NCBI GenBank assembly: GCA_949987565.1
Contig: OX465102.1
Location: 23,178,453 to 23,242,452 of the forward strand
DNA length: 64,000 bases
From: Luidia sarsii
Lineage: Eukaryota; Echinodermata; Asteroidea; Paxillosida; Luidiidae
Direction: 5' to 3'
How positions within the stretch are numbered: position 1 is the stretch's first letter; each line of letters starts with the position of its first letter. Positions 54,201-64,000 of this stretch are shown here, piece after piece. Below the pieces are notes generated by a model that was not told where the DNA came from, did not search any database, and worked only from the letters and a program-made list of their open reading frames with translations. The position numbers and the translations under genes were made by a program.

Positions 54201-57200
54201 AGAGGAGAGGAGAGGAGAGGAGAGGAGAGGAGAGGAGAGGAGAGGAGAGGAGAGGAGAGGAGAGGAGAGGAGAGGAGAGGAGAGGAGAGGAGAGGAGAGG
54301 AGAGGAGAGGAGAGGAGAGGAGAGGAGAGGAGAGGAGAGGAGAGGAGAGGAGAGGAGAGGAGAGGAGAGGAGAGGAGAGGAGAGGAGAGGAGAGGAGAGG
54401 AGAGGAGAGGAGAGGAGAGGAGAGGAGAGGAGAGGAGAGGAGAGGAGAGGAGAGGAGAGGAGAGGAGAGGAGAGGAGAGGAGAGGAGAGGAGAGGAGAGG
54501 AGAGGAGAGGAGAGGAGAGGAGAGGAGAGGAGAGGAGAGGAGAGGAGAGGAGAGGAGAGGAGAGGAGAGGAGAGGAGAGGAGAGGAGAGGAGAGGAGAGG
54601 AGAGGAGAGGAGAGGAGAGGAGAGGAGAGGAGAGGAGAGGAGAGGAGAGGAGAGGAGAGGAGAGGAGAGGAGAGGAGAGGAGAGGAGAGGAGAGGAGAGG
54701 AGAGGAGAGGAGAAGAGAGGAGAGGAGAGGAGAGGAGAGGAGAGGAGAGAGAGTGAAAGACAAGAGAGGGATAGAGGAAAGACAAAGAGAAAGAATGATG
54801 GAGAGTCAGTAAAGGGAAAGTCATGACAGAGACAGTAAGGGAGAGAAGGAGGGAGATAGGGGAGGGAAAGGGAGAGGGACATATTTAGAGAGGGACAGAA
54901 AGAGAGAAAGCACAACAGAGAGCATGGGAGAAAGATACGCAAAAGTGGCAAGCATCTTTCACACCTACCCAGCAACAACATTGGGGTACTTCATCCTCAT
55001 CCAAGCTGCCAGCATGCCCCCGTACGAACCCCCAAAGGCCACCACAGGGCTACTGGCCGCACCGGCCACGCTGGCCTTGATGTGTTTGATGAGGATGGCA
55101 AAGTCTGCCATAGCCTGCTCAGAGGTCAGAAAGGCCAGGGACTCTTTACTCTGTATCGAGAAAATCAGAAGGGAAGACACACCTATGGCATGACACAGAG
55201 TGGCTGGGACAAAGGAGTTTACTTTTCTTCATGCCTCAGCGTGAAAGATTCTCCATGACTCAGCGCATTCACCAGGCATAAAATACATGTACCCTGATGA
55301 TAGTTGGTATCCAGCAGTCTCCTGACCATAGGCAGAGTACACACTAACCGAAACGTTAACTTACCGGCTCCTTTCAGAGACACACTACATCATGAAAGAG
55401 AAGAGCTACATGGTGTCACTGCAATCCTTCCACTTAGAATTTTCGCAATGGAAGTCTTAATCTATCTGAGTTTCCTCATTTTTTTCAATCTCAAGAATCT
55501 CAAGAACTGCTTCTGACCACTGCAAAGTCGCCCTTAAGAAGTTGCGGCATCTTACACACTGAAGATGACACCCTGTATTTGTAGTGCTGAGCCACAGACT
55601 ATGAATCAAATATACCCCACAGGAGCAAGGGTGCAAAGTTGACAACGTTATATTGAGTCTGATCCATTTTCACATGGCTGAGGGTTTGTGATCCACACAC
55701 CGGTTTCCCATACAGGATATTGCCCACTAAATGGTGGGAACCAATGATGCATCAATCACTCAGATCCGGTGTCACACTGATTCCTATACGGATATAGGAT
55801 GACACTAAAAGGCTAAAATCTGCTAAGTAGTACTTGGCTATGCTGGACAGGCTACGGTCTAATAAAGTACATTCATGAATCCTGAGTAGGCATTGTTTGG
55901 ACGCCCCTCAGACTCATAGCTGTGGTAGAATAGAAGTAGTAGAAGGCATGTAGCCTTTGGTCATTTCTGATGGCGGTGTAGACTGTAGCGGTCATTGGCA
56001 CTTCTTGGTGTGGCTGTGGAGGCCCACTCTTGAGTGGCAATCTCTGCTGCAGTATTCGAAGACCAAGGATGAGGGGGGCTTGGGAGGCTGTCCCTGCCTT
56101 CTGCCGGGCCCGTTTCTGAGACAGCGTGTCTGCCCTGGATGTCCTCGGCATCTCCCATGCCCGTCTGCACCACCCTCCTCCATGAAGAGCGGTCTGCTGC
56201 AGTCTCCTCCCAGCTGTCGATACTGATGCTGGACAGCTTTAGGTCGTGCTTACAAACGTGTGGTACATAATTTTGGGGCCATTTCCACTGTCCCAAATAA
56301 CCGTGATTATTTGGATCGCGATTCAAATCGTGTTCCCGACGTCACTCCTTTTTTGTGTGTGGACACGACCAATGCGATTATTAGTGGGATTTGAATTGCA
56401 ATTCCGACTCCACTATTAGTGAAACTTTTCCAAATGATCGCATTTACATTGATTGGTGACGTGATGTGTGGGGGAATGCTTCACTGAATCGTACCGGTTT
56501 CTTTTAATCCCACAATGCACTGCTCACACTCTGACTGACGGAAAGTACCGTGCTTGTTTACATGTCTCCCTGCATGGGCTACCCTCAAGGACACACTCAC
56601 CATTTGACCACAACTGCTAACCACAATCGACTCAAAAATTGTTGCTTCAAATTTTGTTGGCAAGAAAAAAAAGTTTTTGGACTCATGATTCAAATCGTGA
56701 TTATCTAAAAAGTGAAAATGGCCCTATTCATGGGTTGGTTCTCACACCCTCCAACACCATATGGATGGAGGGAACCAGTGAGTATCTATCAGTGAAACCA
56801 AACGTTCATTGGACAGGTGCAGTATCCGACACTCACCAAGTAGGACTCCTTCCCAAAGGGCAAAGACTTGCCGTAGTAACGATGCTCAGCAAAGATCAGC
56901 ATAGCCTTGAACTCTGGAGCAATGTCCCACATGAAACCCTGCACAGTCACCACAGGAGAAATAAGAACTCATTTTGTACACTACACGTATACCGTACGTA
57001 TAGATTTTGCACACCTTCATATGTGGATACATCTGAATGCTATGGCCATTGCCTGACTAGCTGCTTGAGAGACACACACACAACACCAAACAGGCACAGA
57101 GTGCATGTAGCTCAGGCAGAAAGCAAATTGACTGATTGATCCACCCATCTATCCACACACTAACTAAATAACCCACCTACTCATCCATCCATTTGATTCC

Positions 57201-60200
57201 CTGCCTACATACCTCCCTTCCCCTACTTCCCTCCCTGCCTCCCTGCCTCCCTGCCTCCCTTCCCCTACTTCCCTCCCTGCCTCCCTGCCTCCCTGCCTCC
57301 CTTCCCCTACTTCCCTCCCTGCCTGGCTGCCTCCCTGCCTCCCTCCCTCCCTTCCCCTACTTCCATGACTTCCCTCCCTGCCTGCCTCCCTCCCTCCCTT
57401 CCCCTACTTCCCTCCCTGCCTGGCTGCCTCCCTGCCTCCCTCCCTCCCTTCCCCTACTTCCATGACTTCCCTCCCTGCCTGCCTCCCTCCCTCCCTTCCT
57501 CTACTTCCCTCCCTGCCTGGCTGCCTCCCTCCCTCCCTCCCTCCCTTCCCCTACTTCCATGACTTCCCTCCCTGCCTGGCTGCCTCCCTCCCTCCCTTCC
57601 CCTAATTCCATGACTTCCCTCCCTGCCTGCCTCCCTCCCTCCCTTCCCCTACTTCACTCCCTGCCTGGCTGCCTCCCTGCCTCCCTCCCTCCCTTCCCCT
57701 ACTTCCATGACTTCCCTCCCTGCCTGCCTCCCTCCCTCCCTTCCCCTACTTCCCTCCCTGCCTGGCTGCCTCCCTGCCTCCCTCCCTCCCTTCCCCTACT
57801 TCCATGACTTCCCTCCCTGCCTGCCTCCCTCCCTCCCTTCCCCTACTTCCCTCCCTGCCTGGCTGCCTCCCTCCCTCCCTTCCCCTACTTCCATGACTTC
57901 CCTCCCTGCCTCCCTGCCCCTCTCCCTCCCTGCAACCCGATAGATTCACCAAAGAGTTATCTGCCAGACGGCCTTGTGGCTCGCCATTAAAGGGTTGTTT
58001 TTACAATGAGCTAGCCAATTCAATTGCTGGACATACACCATACATGTATGTGGATGTACAGGGCATGTTTGGGGTTGTTTATGGCTTTTGCAGCAGCGTC
58101 ATGCTTATAGATTTATAAGATGACTTGTCTAGATGTCCCATACACCGCTGGGGTTTTGTTCACTTGGAATTTACGAGGTAAGCGAGTCAAAAATTCATGA
58201 TTTGCATGAATTATTCATGATTTTTTTATATAATTTTTTTTTGTAGATCTATGTAAATAAAAATAATTGATGAGAACAAATCATGAATAATATTTTACTC
58301 GCTTATTTTGTAAATTCCAGGATTTCCGGGGCATTTATAGAGGTTTTTCAGTCACGTGCTTTTTGCCGGTCAGCGCTCAATTCATGCTGATGTATGTGGA
58401 ATGCCCGCACCTTTGAGTTACCCAATGTCCAATGGAAATACTCAGATTCAATATCTGCATGCGCTTCCGCAGATTTGGACGCTCCTGCGGACATGCTAAT
58501 CAGCCTGTGATGGTCAAGTGATGTCATGTGAAAAACCTCTATTGACTGCATCCAACTTCCGTCTGCCACGGAGTTTGTGTTTCCCTTCCATGCCAATTTA
58601 TTTCGAGATTTTTTTAGCAACTTCAAAAAGTGAGGTTATTGATTCAAAACCTATGACTCGATGCCCTGAACCATGGAGGAAGGAATGCCTGAACCCATAA
58701 GAAAGATTAATACTTCCTCTTAATTTAGTAAACGGTGAACAGTTTTTTCTGAGTGTAGAAATTTACTCATTGGTCAATGAGTAAATTTATCATTACCAGA
58801 TGAAAAAATCCAAATTACATACCATGATGTATGTTATTTTAGTTTTGCCCCATTCAGCCATTAGTTACACATTTTTCAAATTTCTGTGAATACATTTTTT
58901 ATCTCCTTTGCTTGATGGCAGGGCCGGGTAAATGTAGCAATTAATCCTGATTTACATTACCGGTAATCATTCATGTTTTGTTTTGTTTTCCAAATTGACA
59001 TAAATAAAATCAATTCATATGAGAATCATGAATAATTTTTTACTCGCTTACCTAAGGAGAAAACAAATCATAGCTGGGTAGGATTTATTTTAAAAAAAGG
59101 TAACATACAGTCTTATCCTATAGTGGAGTTCAAATAGTAATCATTGTTGCAAAGTGTTAACTGACTTGTATACTTGACCAAAAAATGCGGTTATATGAAA
59201 TGTTGAAATTTTGAAATCTTACGTTTCAACTACCCCAGCTAGCAAGACACCACTGTCAGACTGTGCAAAAAGATATCAATTGAAACTAGAGCTTCTGTTT
59301 GCAACAGAACATCTAGGGCTTTTCCGCATTTAATGCTTATCATGATTCAATGCAGCTACATGTATGATTTGCTCGATGGGAGTTATAAACGTAAGGGGAC
59401 AATGATTATGTGAAACGTGTCACCATTGACCGAACGTCTGACCGACAAACCAACCACCAACCAACCCACCCCCAGACCAACCAATTGCATTCAACATGTT
59501 CAGTAAGCATCTTCCATTCCTTGTAAATAAATACATGTATGGGTTGCCAGCACTGCAGTGAAATCATGAACACTGCTTTGCCGACGTTTGTGACTAAAAC
59601 CTGACTTACTGTATTTTCACAGAACCATGTAATGTCGCCCTCATTGCCGGTATAGATGAAGATGGGTCCGCTGGATTTGTCCCAGTACTGCTGAGTCATC
59701 AAGTAGCGCATCTTGAACGTCTGGTCGGTCCCAAAACCTAAGTGGTCAATCTTGGGAGTTGGGGCAGAGAAGAAAGGTTCAAATGAATCAGAGCAAGGCC
59801 CTATACATAAAGGATGTTCATGTACCCTGGACTTACTAAATATTGTGGAGGCAAGATTTCAGTTTAATAGCCACACTGTACACAAGTTTGGAAAATAAAC
59901 CTTAACCCAAAATAGACCACAAATTGAAATTTACACAATAACATAAAATATCAATGGTCTGGCAAAACCACAAACCTAAAAAATGGAAAGTTTTCCCCAA
60001 AAACATGACTCTGTGGCTTGCATAGTGGCACATACGGTACTGTATACATACGTGTAGGAATACTGAAACTGAAGCACATGTTTTGTGCAGGGCAACGTAT
60101 ACAGACAGTTGTGTGGTTGACAACAAGTCATTAGGCACTGGCACATAAATCATGAATTTGGGAAAAACTGTAAACTTGTGTAAGTCCAATTTGTTGGGCA

Positions 60201-61114
60201 AGTGGTTGTGCCAGACAATTGACGGATAGTTTACAATACAATTGGTAGTAGTCCGAGTAACTTGGACCCGACAAGTCACCCTTTTTTTTAATTAAATTTT
60301 GAAATTTTGAGAGTCGGGTGACTGTAGGGTCCAATTAAAACAGAGTCCCAACATGGCTGATGTGAACAAACCTCCAAAACATTTCGACCAAAAAACTACC
60401 CGACCGAAACCCCCAGATTTACCGAATCTCAAAATTTCAAAATTTGATAAAAAAAAGTTGACTTGTCGGGTCCAAGTTACTCGGACTAAATTGGTGGTAT
60501 AATTTGGGTTTAGAGTTTGTCCCACCCCTTTTACAGTTTACACTTGTTTAGTTTTATGTTGAGGGTATAAAACTAAAATCTGTCCATACTATAGTCTAGT
60601 CCCACTTACTGGGCCGCTAGGAGTTCCTCTGAAATGATTTGTCATTTTGTGTGTTGATGTGTAGCTTCAGAAACAATTCTTACCCAGCCTATGTAGGCCA
60701 CGCAATAAAGGTTAATATAATAAATAAAGGTGCGACAGATCAACACACAAATTGTTTCAGAGGAGCTCCTAGCGGCCCAATAAGGCATAATTATGATGAT
60801 ATGACGCTAAAAATATCGTTTTATTTATTTTTATTTTTATTTTTTTATAAGGAAGAACAGTATTTAATTAATCATGACACAATACAGTAATCAGCATCGA
60901 AGCTCAAGATAAGATTCCTGCTCACCTTTTGATCAATATAATACGTTTCATAGTCGCGGCCTCTGAAATCACCTCGTCCGCCCACATATCTGTCGCGAAG
61001 TCCGAGTCCGAGTCCCACGGGCCTGGCGCCGGGCAAGCGACCACAGCTGCCCGCCGTGCAGAGCGCCGCTAGCACGGCGTAGGACACGAGCAGCGCACGG
61101 TCAGCGACGCCCAT
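48224..61114 (-). CDS. PRCP: Lysosomal Pro-X carboxypeptidase (S28 serine peptidase)
   Basis: It cleaves C-terminal residues after proline (angiotensin-type peptides in vertebrates) in lysosomes. Nine exons in transcript order: 61114-60926, 59750-59610, 56938-56837, 55150-54969, 53272-53115, 52077-51905, 50173-50009, 49118-48931, 48431-48224, all AG/GT and in phase, giving about 501 aa, close to the vertebrate length of about 500. The N-terminal signal peptide is [20 protein letters not shown]. Motifs: [12 protein letters not shown] and YTGNEGDI (oxyanion region), [22 protein letters not shown] with nucleophile Ser186, [12 protein letters not shown], then LDPWSAGG with catalytic Asp438 and EGAHHLDL with catalytic His at about 463. 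The triad is complete. LAMVxYPYxxxFLxPLPA favours PRCP over its paralogue DPP7. ATG sits in a CpG-rich first exon. The stop is TAG at 48,226-48,224. Confidence 0.95.
49330..49372 (-). repeat. Penelope-like tail relic
   Basis: The sequence ccccgacgtttggatcctag and caggatctattttcgg is the inverted stem-loop block, diverged. Confidence 0.45.
49537..49779. mobile_element. MITE with caatttcatagagc inverted ends, copy 2
   Basis: It begins ggggccaatttcatagagcc gcttaagcg and ends in the inverted cgcttaagcggctctatgaa attgggccc, with about 28 bp arms. The interior matches 24,927-25,166. It is in a PRCP intron. Confidence 0.8.
49848..49895 (+). repeat. Penelope-like tail relic
   Basis: The sequence tctgcctttgagaaaggtcc cgctaggatcaaaacattg retains the stem-loop; GAAAC is mutated to aaaac. 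Confidence 0.55.
50335..50565 (-). repeat. SINE family B, minus copy
   Basis: The plus strand reads gaatggcaaagaaaactttg, actggaccgggacttgaacc (B box inverted), ccatctgagctacgg (A box inverted) and then the shared body tttcattcagttgcaaacaa ccaattgttg. Confidence 0.75.
51350..51470. repeat. Back-to-back inverted pair of hammerhead-like relics
   Basis: A minus copy (gggcactgacatttcaatcc tcgcaggacctttctc) is followed after about 15 bp by a plus copy (gagaaaggtcctgctaggat cgaaacatcaggccc), making a long imperfect palindrome. Confidence 0.7.
53275..54935. repeat. 1.65 kb polypurine tract with (GGAGA)n core
   Basis: On the plus strand, about 48-55 bp repeats (gaatgaggcatacaagatac-type with gagaaagggaagagag; 53,290-53,570) grade into irregular gagagg purines and then an almost perfect pentamer run of aggag from about 54,010 to 54,745. 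For PRCP (minus strand) this is pyrimidine and ends only a few bases before the exon 5 acceptor at 53,273-53,274. Confidence 0.95.
55225..55455 (+). repeat. GGCTC-hairpin repeat copy with CTGATGA box
   Basis: It reads ccctgatgatagttggtatc, cagcagtctcctgaccatag, then cactaaccgaaacgttaact and taccggctcctttcagaga, then gtgtcactgcaatccttcca. GTTGGT can pair with ACTAAC and GAAAC follows one base later, giving a hammerhead-like arrangement. Confidence 0.65.
55955..56275 (-). pseudogene. LINE ORF2 C-terminus with C2H2 zinc finger, frameshifted
   Basis: The minus-strand translation gives [20 protein letters not shown] then [13 protein letters not shown] and, in another frame, [18 protein letters not shown], a C2H2 finger. 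The RDLK...DxWE..AADRxxWR block followed by a terminal finger is the hallmark end of several LINE ORF2 proteins. At least one frameshift is present. It lies in a PRCP intron in the same orientation. Confidence 0.75.
57205..57935. repeat. Cct/ccctccctgcctg minisatellite
   Basis: Higher-order units combine ccctccctgcctggctgcct, ccctcccttcccctacttcc and atgacttc, total about 730 bp, in PRCP intron 2. Leu/Pro/Ser open frames are artefacts. Confidence 0.92.
58166..58318. mobile_element. AT-rich MITE with aagcgagt inverted ends
   Basis: Ends ggaatttacgaggtaagcga and tcgcttattttgtaaattcc are inverted, with internal attcatgatt/aatcatgaat also inverted. A half copy is near 58,960-59,055, and further copies lie within the duplicated blocks at 61,672-61,806 and 63,466-63,612. 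Confidence 0.75.
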
Positions 61115-61260
61115 CCTCCAGAACTTCGGATTGCAAATTGCAAAAGGATTGCGAAAGTCCTGCTGGTAACTAATTGTCGAGGGGCTAGCGAATGGTCACA
61201 AGCCTACATTAGACTAGATTGCGGTTGCCGTTGCTATCAGCTTCCATTGTTTTCTGGAGT
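60860..61260 (-). promoter_or_regulatory. CpG-rich start region of PRCP
   Basis: The first exon and about 150 bp around its ATG are GC- and CpG-rich (gcggcctctgaaatcacctc, gccgggcaagcgaccacagc) against AT-rich flanks, consistent with a CpG-type promoter. No TATA box or initiator is assigned. Confidence 0.45.
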
Positions 61261-61546
61261 TCCGATCGGAAGCGGTTTGCTGTCATATGATTTTGATGAC
61301 ACCGAAGATTATTATTTTGTATCATTCTCAAGCATGTGTATTCTCAAGCATGTGACTTCAATAATATTGAACACGTGATAACCATAGACACAGAGCCATG
61401 AATCTTGTAGGGCGCCACCTTTCGATCAAGCTGCTTTTTCCCCCAATAAATTATTTTGCACTAGTGGAGTAGTGGTGTATTGCTGCGATCATGCTGGGAT
61501 AGAAAAGTGCGATTTGTAATTATTATTCCTCAAGTATTCAAGTCAA

Positions 61547-62026
61547 TTGAACTTGTAGCACTTTGCAACAATCGGTACCATTTGAACTCCATTATGATAA
61601 TTATAATTTTTATGATAAACTTCCCGTAATATTTTTTTAATAGGCCTCGCAGCCACGAATTGGGTTTTTTCCCGTAATATTCATTAGCGAGTCAACAATT
61701 ATACATGATTGGTCTCATTGGAAAATTAATTTCTGGGGAAAATGGAAATGTGTTTCATGAATAATTAATGTAAATCATGAATAATGCTTAACTCGCTTAC
61801 CTAGGGGAAAAACATCGCTTTATCGTAATTTGCGTGCACTTTTTTCTAAAACCCTCAGTACGAAAAAAATTGAAATTATTTAGTTCTCCGTAGGATAGGC
61901 CTAAACCCCTGTCATGTCACGCACACTTAGTCGGACTTTGTAGGAATCAAGCAGAGCAAGCCGTTCAAACACTTGAATGTGCTTCGAACCTGCCTCGAAT
62001 GATTCTTGCCTATTCCCGAACGAACC
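61547..62026. repeat. Duplicated block, copy 1
   Basis: About 480 bp from ttgaacttgtagcactttgc to attcttgcctattcccgaac recurs at 63,354-64,000 in direct orientation with scattered substitutions and small indels. It includes the AT-rich MITE with aagcgagt ends. Confidence 0.85.
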
Positions 62027-62104
62027 GGAGAATTATAGCTCTCATGAGCAGCTTCGCCGAATGTAATTCAAACACTTAATTCTGGTTTTTGGTTTAGTTT
62101 CTTA

Positions 62105-62335
62105 CTGCGAATTCGCCCTAAGCTAGGCTATAAAGCCACGCGAGGCTAAGGGAAGAAGGAGATAGAGATCGAGAGTTAGTGGAAGGCTGTGGAGATAGTG
62201 AATTGACATTATAATAATTATTCCTTCTAAAAAAGGGTAAGATCGTAGGCTTAGGGGAAACATGAACCAGGAATGGAATTTCAGAGCGGCTGGGAAGAAG
62301 CTGTTCAGATATACCAATTATTTTATTCAACTACA
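62105..62335 (-). repeat. LINE 3'-end fragment
   Basis: Minus-strand frames read NSFFPAALKFHSWFM and, shifted, IPFLVHVSPKPTI, matching the fragments at 18.8 and 27.2 kb in interleaved frames. Confidence 0.45.
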
Positions 62336-62559
62336 CCTTGGGATTAATTAAGTGGGAGTAAGGGTATCGTTCTATTAGCGCAGTCGCAGATTGCAATTCG
62401 ATTGTCCAGGAATAATTACGAAAAGAATTCAGTCCGACGGCATTTTTCGACTCGATCACTCCGCCTGCACGCAGCGCATGACTCGGGTTTGAAGTCAATG
62501 CCTCTGCATGGGTCGGTTTTGGTAATAGAATTTAGTTTTGGTATTGGGCCTCGGTCTAC

Positions 62560-62800
62560 GAACGTTTTGTGGTAGGATCGAGTGCTGGCTCGATCAACAA
62601 GCCAAATAATAGGTCTCGGGTTCATGTCCCACTTATAATAGTACAATTCCAGTCAATTTTCTTGGCCATGGGGTCATCCAAACCAAGTTCCCAGTCGACT
62701 GTTCCTTTGATTTGTGTCACTTTGAATTATCATATAGAAGCATTGTTGGAATAATGACGCCGAAAAATACATTCAGGTCGTGGAGGAAGGAACCATGCAT
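62560..62800 (+). repeat. tRNA-like SINE fragment
   Basis: The B-box-like ctcgggttcatgtcccac is followed by agtcaattttcttggccatg and cattgttggaataatgacgc. The trailing part resembles 49,375-49,500. Confidence 0.5.
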
Positions 62801-63353
62801 GCACACTGCAGCTCTAACCGCCTTTAGCCTTGATCAACTGAACTGAAGGCATTGGCCGACGATATAATTATAGAAATCAAAATCCGACATTCAGATATAC
62901 TGCATTGTATGTTGCTTTGCCAATTGCGAGTGAAATGCAGTGGGCCGCTCATAGCTGACGAACTAAACCGATTGCAAGAACCCTTTGACCCATTTCCCAT
63001 GTGTCGCGTGCTACCACTTGCACACTAAGCGTTCTTGAAGCCTTGACCCGCCCCTGCAATATAGCTCGGTCCAGTGGGATATGTGTGCAGTGGTCAGCAC
63101 TAATAATTATATACCGATTGACTAATAGTATTTTTTCACCTCGTTTGGCACAGAGCAGCGATGAAAATAATATAAAGAAGAATGTGGACAATATGAAAGT
63201 AATCTTTAATTGCTTATTTCCACTCATGTTCTAGTTGCACCAAATGAGACATTCAAAAATACCCACTTAGTATAAGTAATGTGGTGACAATCATGTAAAC
63301 ACTGCATGGTCACGCAATCAGTCTAACTGCTGGGTGCAATGACGTATAGCGAC

Positions 63354-64000
63354 TTGAACTTGTAGCACTTGGCAACAATCGGAACGATTTTGAACTCCAT
63401 TATGATAATTCTGATAAACGTCCCGTAATATTTTTTTTAATAGGCCTGGCAGCCACGAATTGTTTTTTTTCCGTAGGTAATTAGCGATTCAAAAATTATT
63501 CATGATTTTTCTCATTGGAAAATAAATTTTATTTACATCTGGGGAAAATGGAAATATGATTCATGAATAATTAATGTAAATCATGAATAATATTTGACTC
63601 GCTTACCTAGGGGGAAAAAACACACATCGCTTCTGGGGCCCATGTAGCTGCGTGCACTTTTTCTAAAACCCTTGTACGAAAAACTGAAATTATTTAGTTC
63701 TCCGTAATCCGGGAAGGATAATGTTGGCCCCTGTCACGCACACCATTAGCCTGGACCTCGGAGATCAAAAACCAAGGTCCCTGGCGATTTGTTTCGCAAG
63801 GGTCACTTGCACACACCACAGATTTGCGATTTCATGACATGGTTGCGATTTCATTGCAAGGGACCTCGGCGATTTCGTCTAGTGTGCAACGGGCTTTAAT
63901 TAGTCGGACTTTGTAGGAAACAAGCAGAGCAAGCCGTTAAAACAATGAATGTGCTTCGAACCTCGTGCCTCGAATGATTCTTGCCTATTCCCGACGAACC
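63354..64000. repeat. Duplicated block, copy 2, with a 154 bp insertion
   Basis: It is the direct repeat of 61,547-62,026, running to the window edge. Relative to copy 1 it carries extra sequence at about 63,750-63,903, flanked on both sides by TTAG, which occurs once in copy 1. Confidence 0.85.
63750..63903. mobile_element. Putative small insertion element with TTAG duplication
   Basis: It is absent from the paralogous block at 61.9 kb. The interior repeats gcgatttcat and ggacctcgg motifs. TTAG at both edges looks like a 4 bp target duplication. There is no coding capacity. Confidence 0.55.

Noticed and set aside
53229..54824. 531-codon minus-strand frame ([10 protein letters not shown]...) and related 278-359 codon frames
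   Set aside because: Pure translation of the GGAGA/CTCTC tandem repeat; open in several frames and both strands, crossing the PRCP exon 5 acceptor, with no domain.

Overview
This is animal nuclear DNA: three spliced, mostly vertebrate-like genes with GT-AG introns sit in AT-rich sequence crowded with retroelement relics, tRNA-derived SINEs, inverted-repeat elements and long minisatellites. A marine invertebrate, perhaps an echinoderm or another non-vertebrate deuterostome, fits best. That guess rests on general repeat style and protein similarity, so it is only moderately secure. There are no rRNA genes, CRISPR arrays or bacterial operons. Layout: 1-12,000 holds no recognisable host gene. It contains a broken Penelope-like retroelement, a four-fold hairpin repeat at 4.85-5.15 kb, a GC-rich promoter-like patch with a CRE palindrome at 6.05 kb, and two hAT-like inverted-repeat elements at 7.3-8.2 kb. 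From 34.6 back to 12.0 kb on the minus strand lies a 17-exon gene. Sixteen exons are coding (about 1,928 aa) and one is a probable 5' UTR exon. The product has an FCS zinc finger, four MBT repeats, an approximately 1,100-residue low-complexity region and a C-terminal SAM domain, making it a Polycomb-type chromatin reader of the L3MBTL2/MBTD1/Sfmbt group. From about 36.6 to 46.2 kb on the plus strand lies WBP4 (FBP21), a spliceosomal protein of about 422 aa with a U1C-like zinc finger and one visible WW domain. From 61.1 back to 48.2 kb on the minus strand lies PRCP, a lysosomal Pro-X carboxypeptidase of about 501 aa with nine coding exons. The MBT gene and WBP4 are head-to-head, and WBP4 and PRCP converge tail-to-tail. 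The region 61.2-64 kb holds a duplicated block and transposon fragments. The three genes act in unrelated processes (chromatin reading, splicing, lysosomal peptide trimming), and nothing here suggests a shared pathway. I assembled exon boundaries by hand from splice consensus plus reading-phase continuity; every coding junction of all three genes is phase-consistent. The most unusual aspects are the zinc finger-MBT-SAM architecture in one polypeptide, hammerhead-ribozyme-like relics scattered over the window, a 1.6 kb polypyrimidine tract abutting a PRCP splice acceptor, an inverted minisatellite pair around telomere-like repeats, and several intronic minisatellites whose length gives long but spurious open frames.
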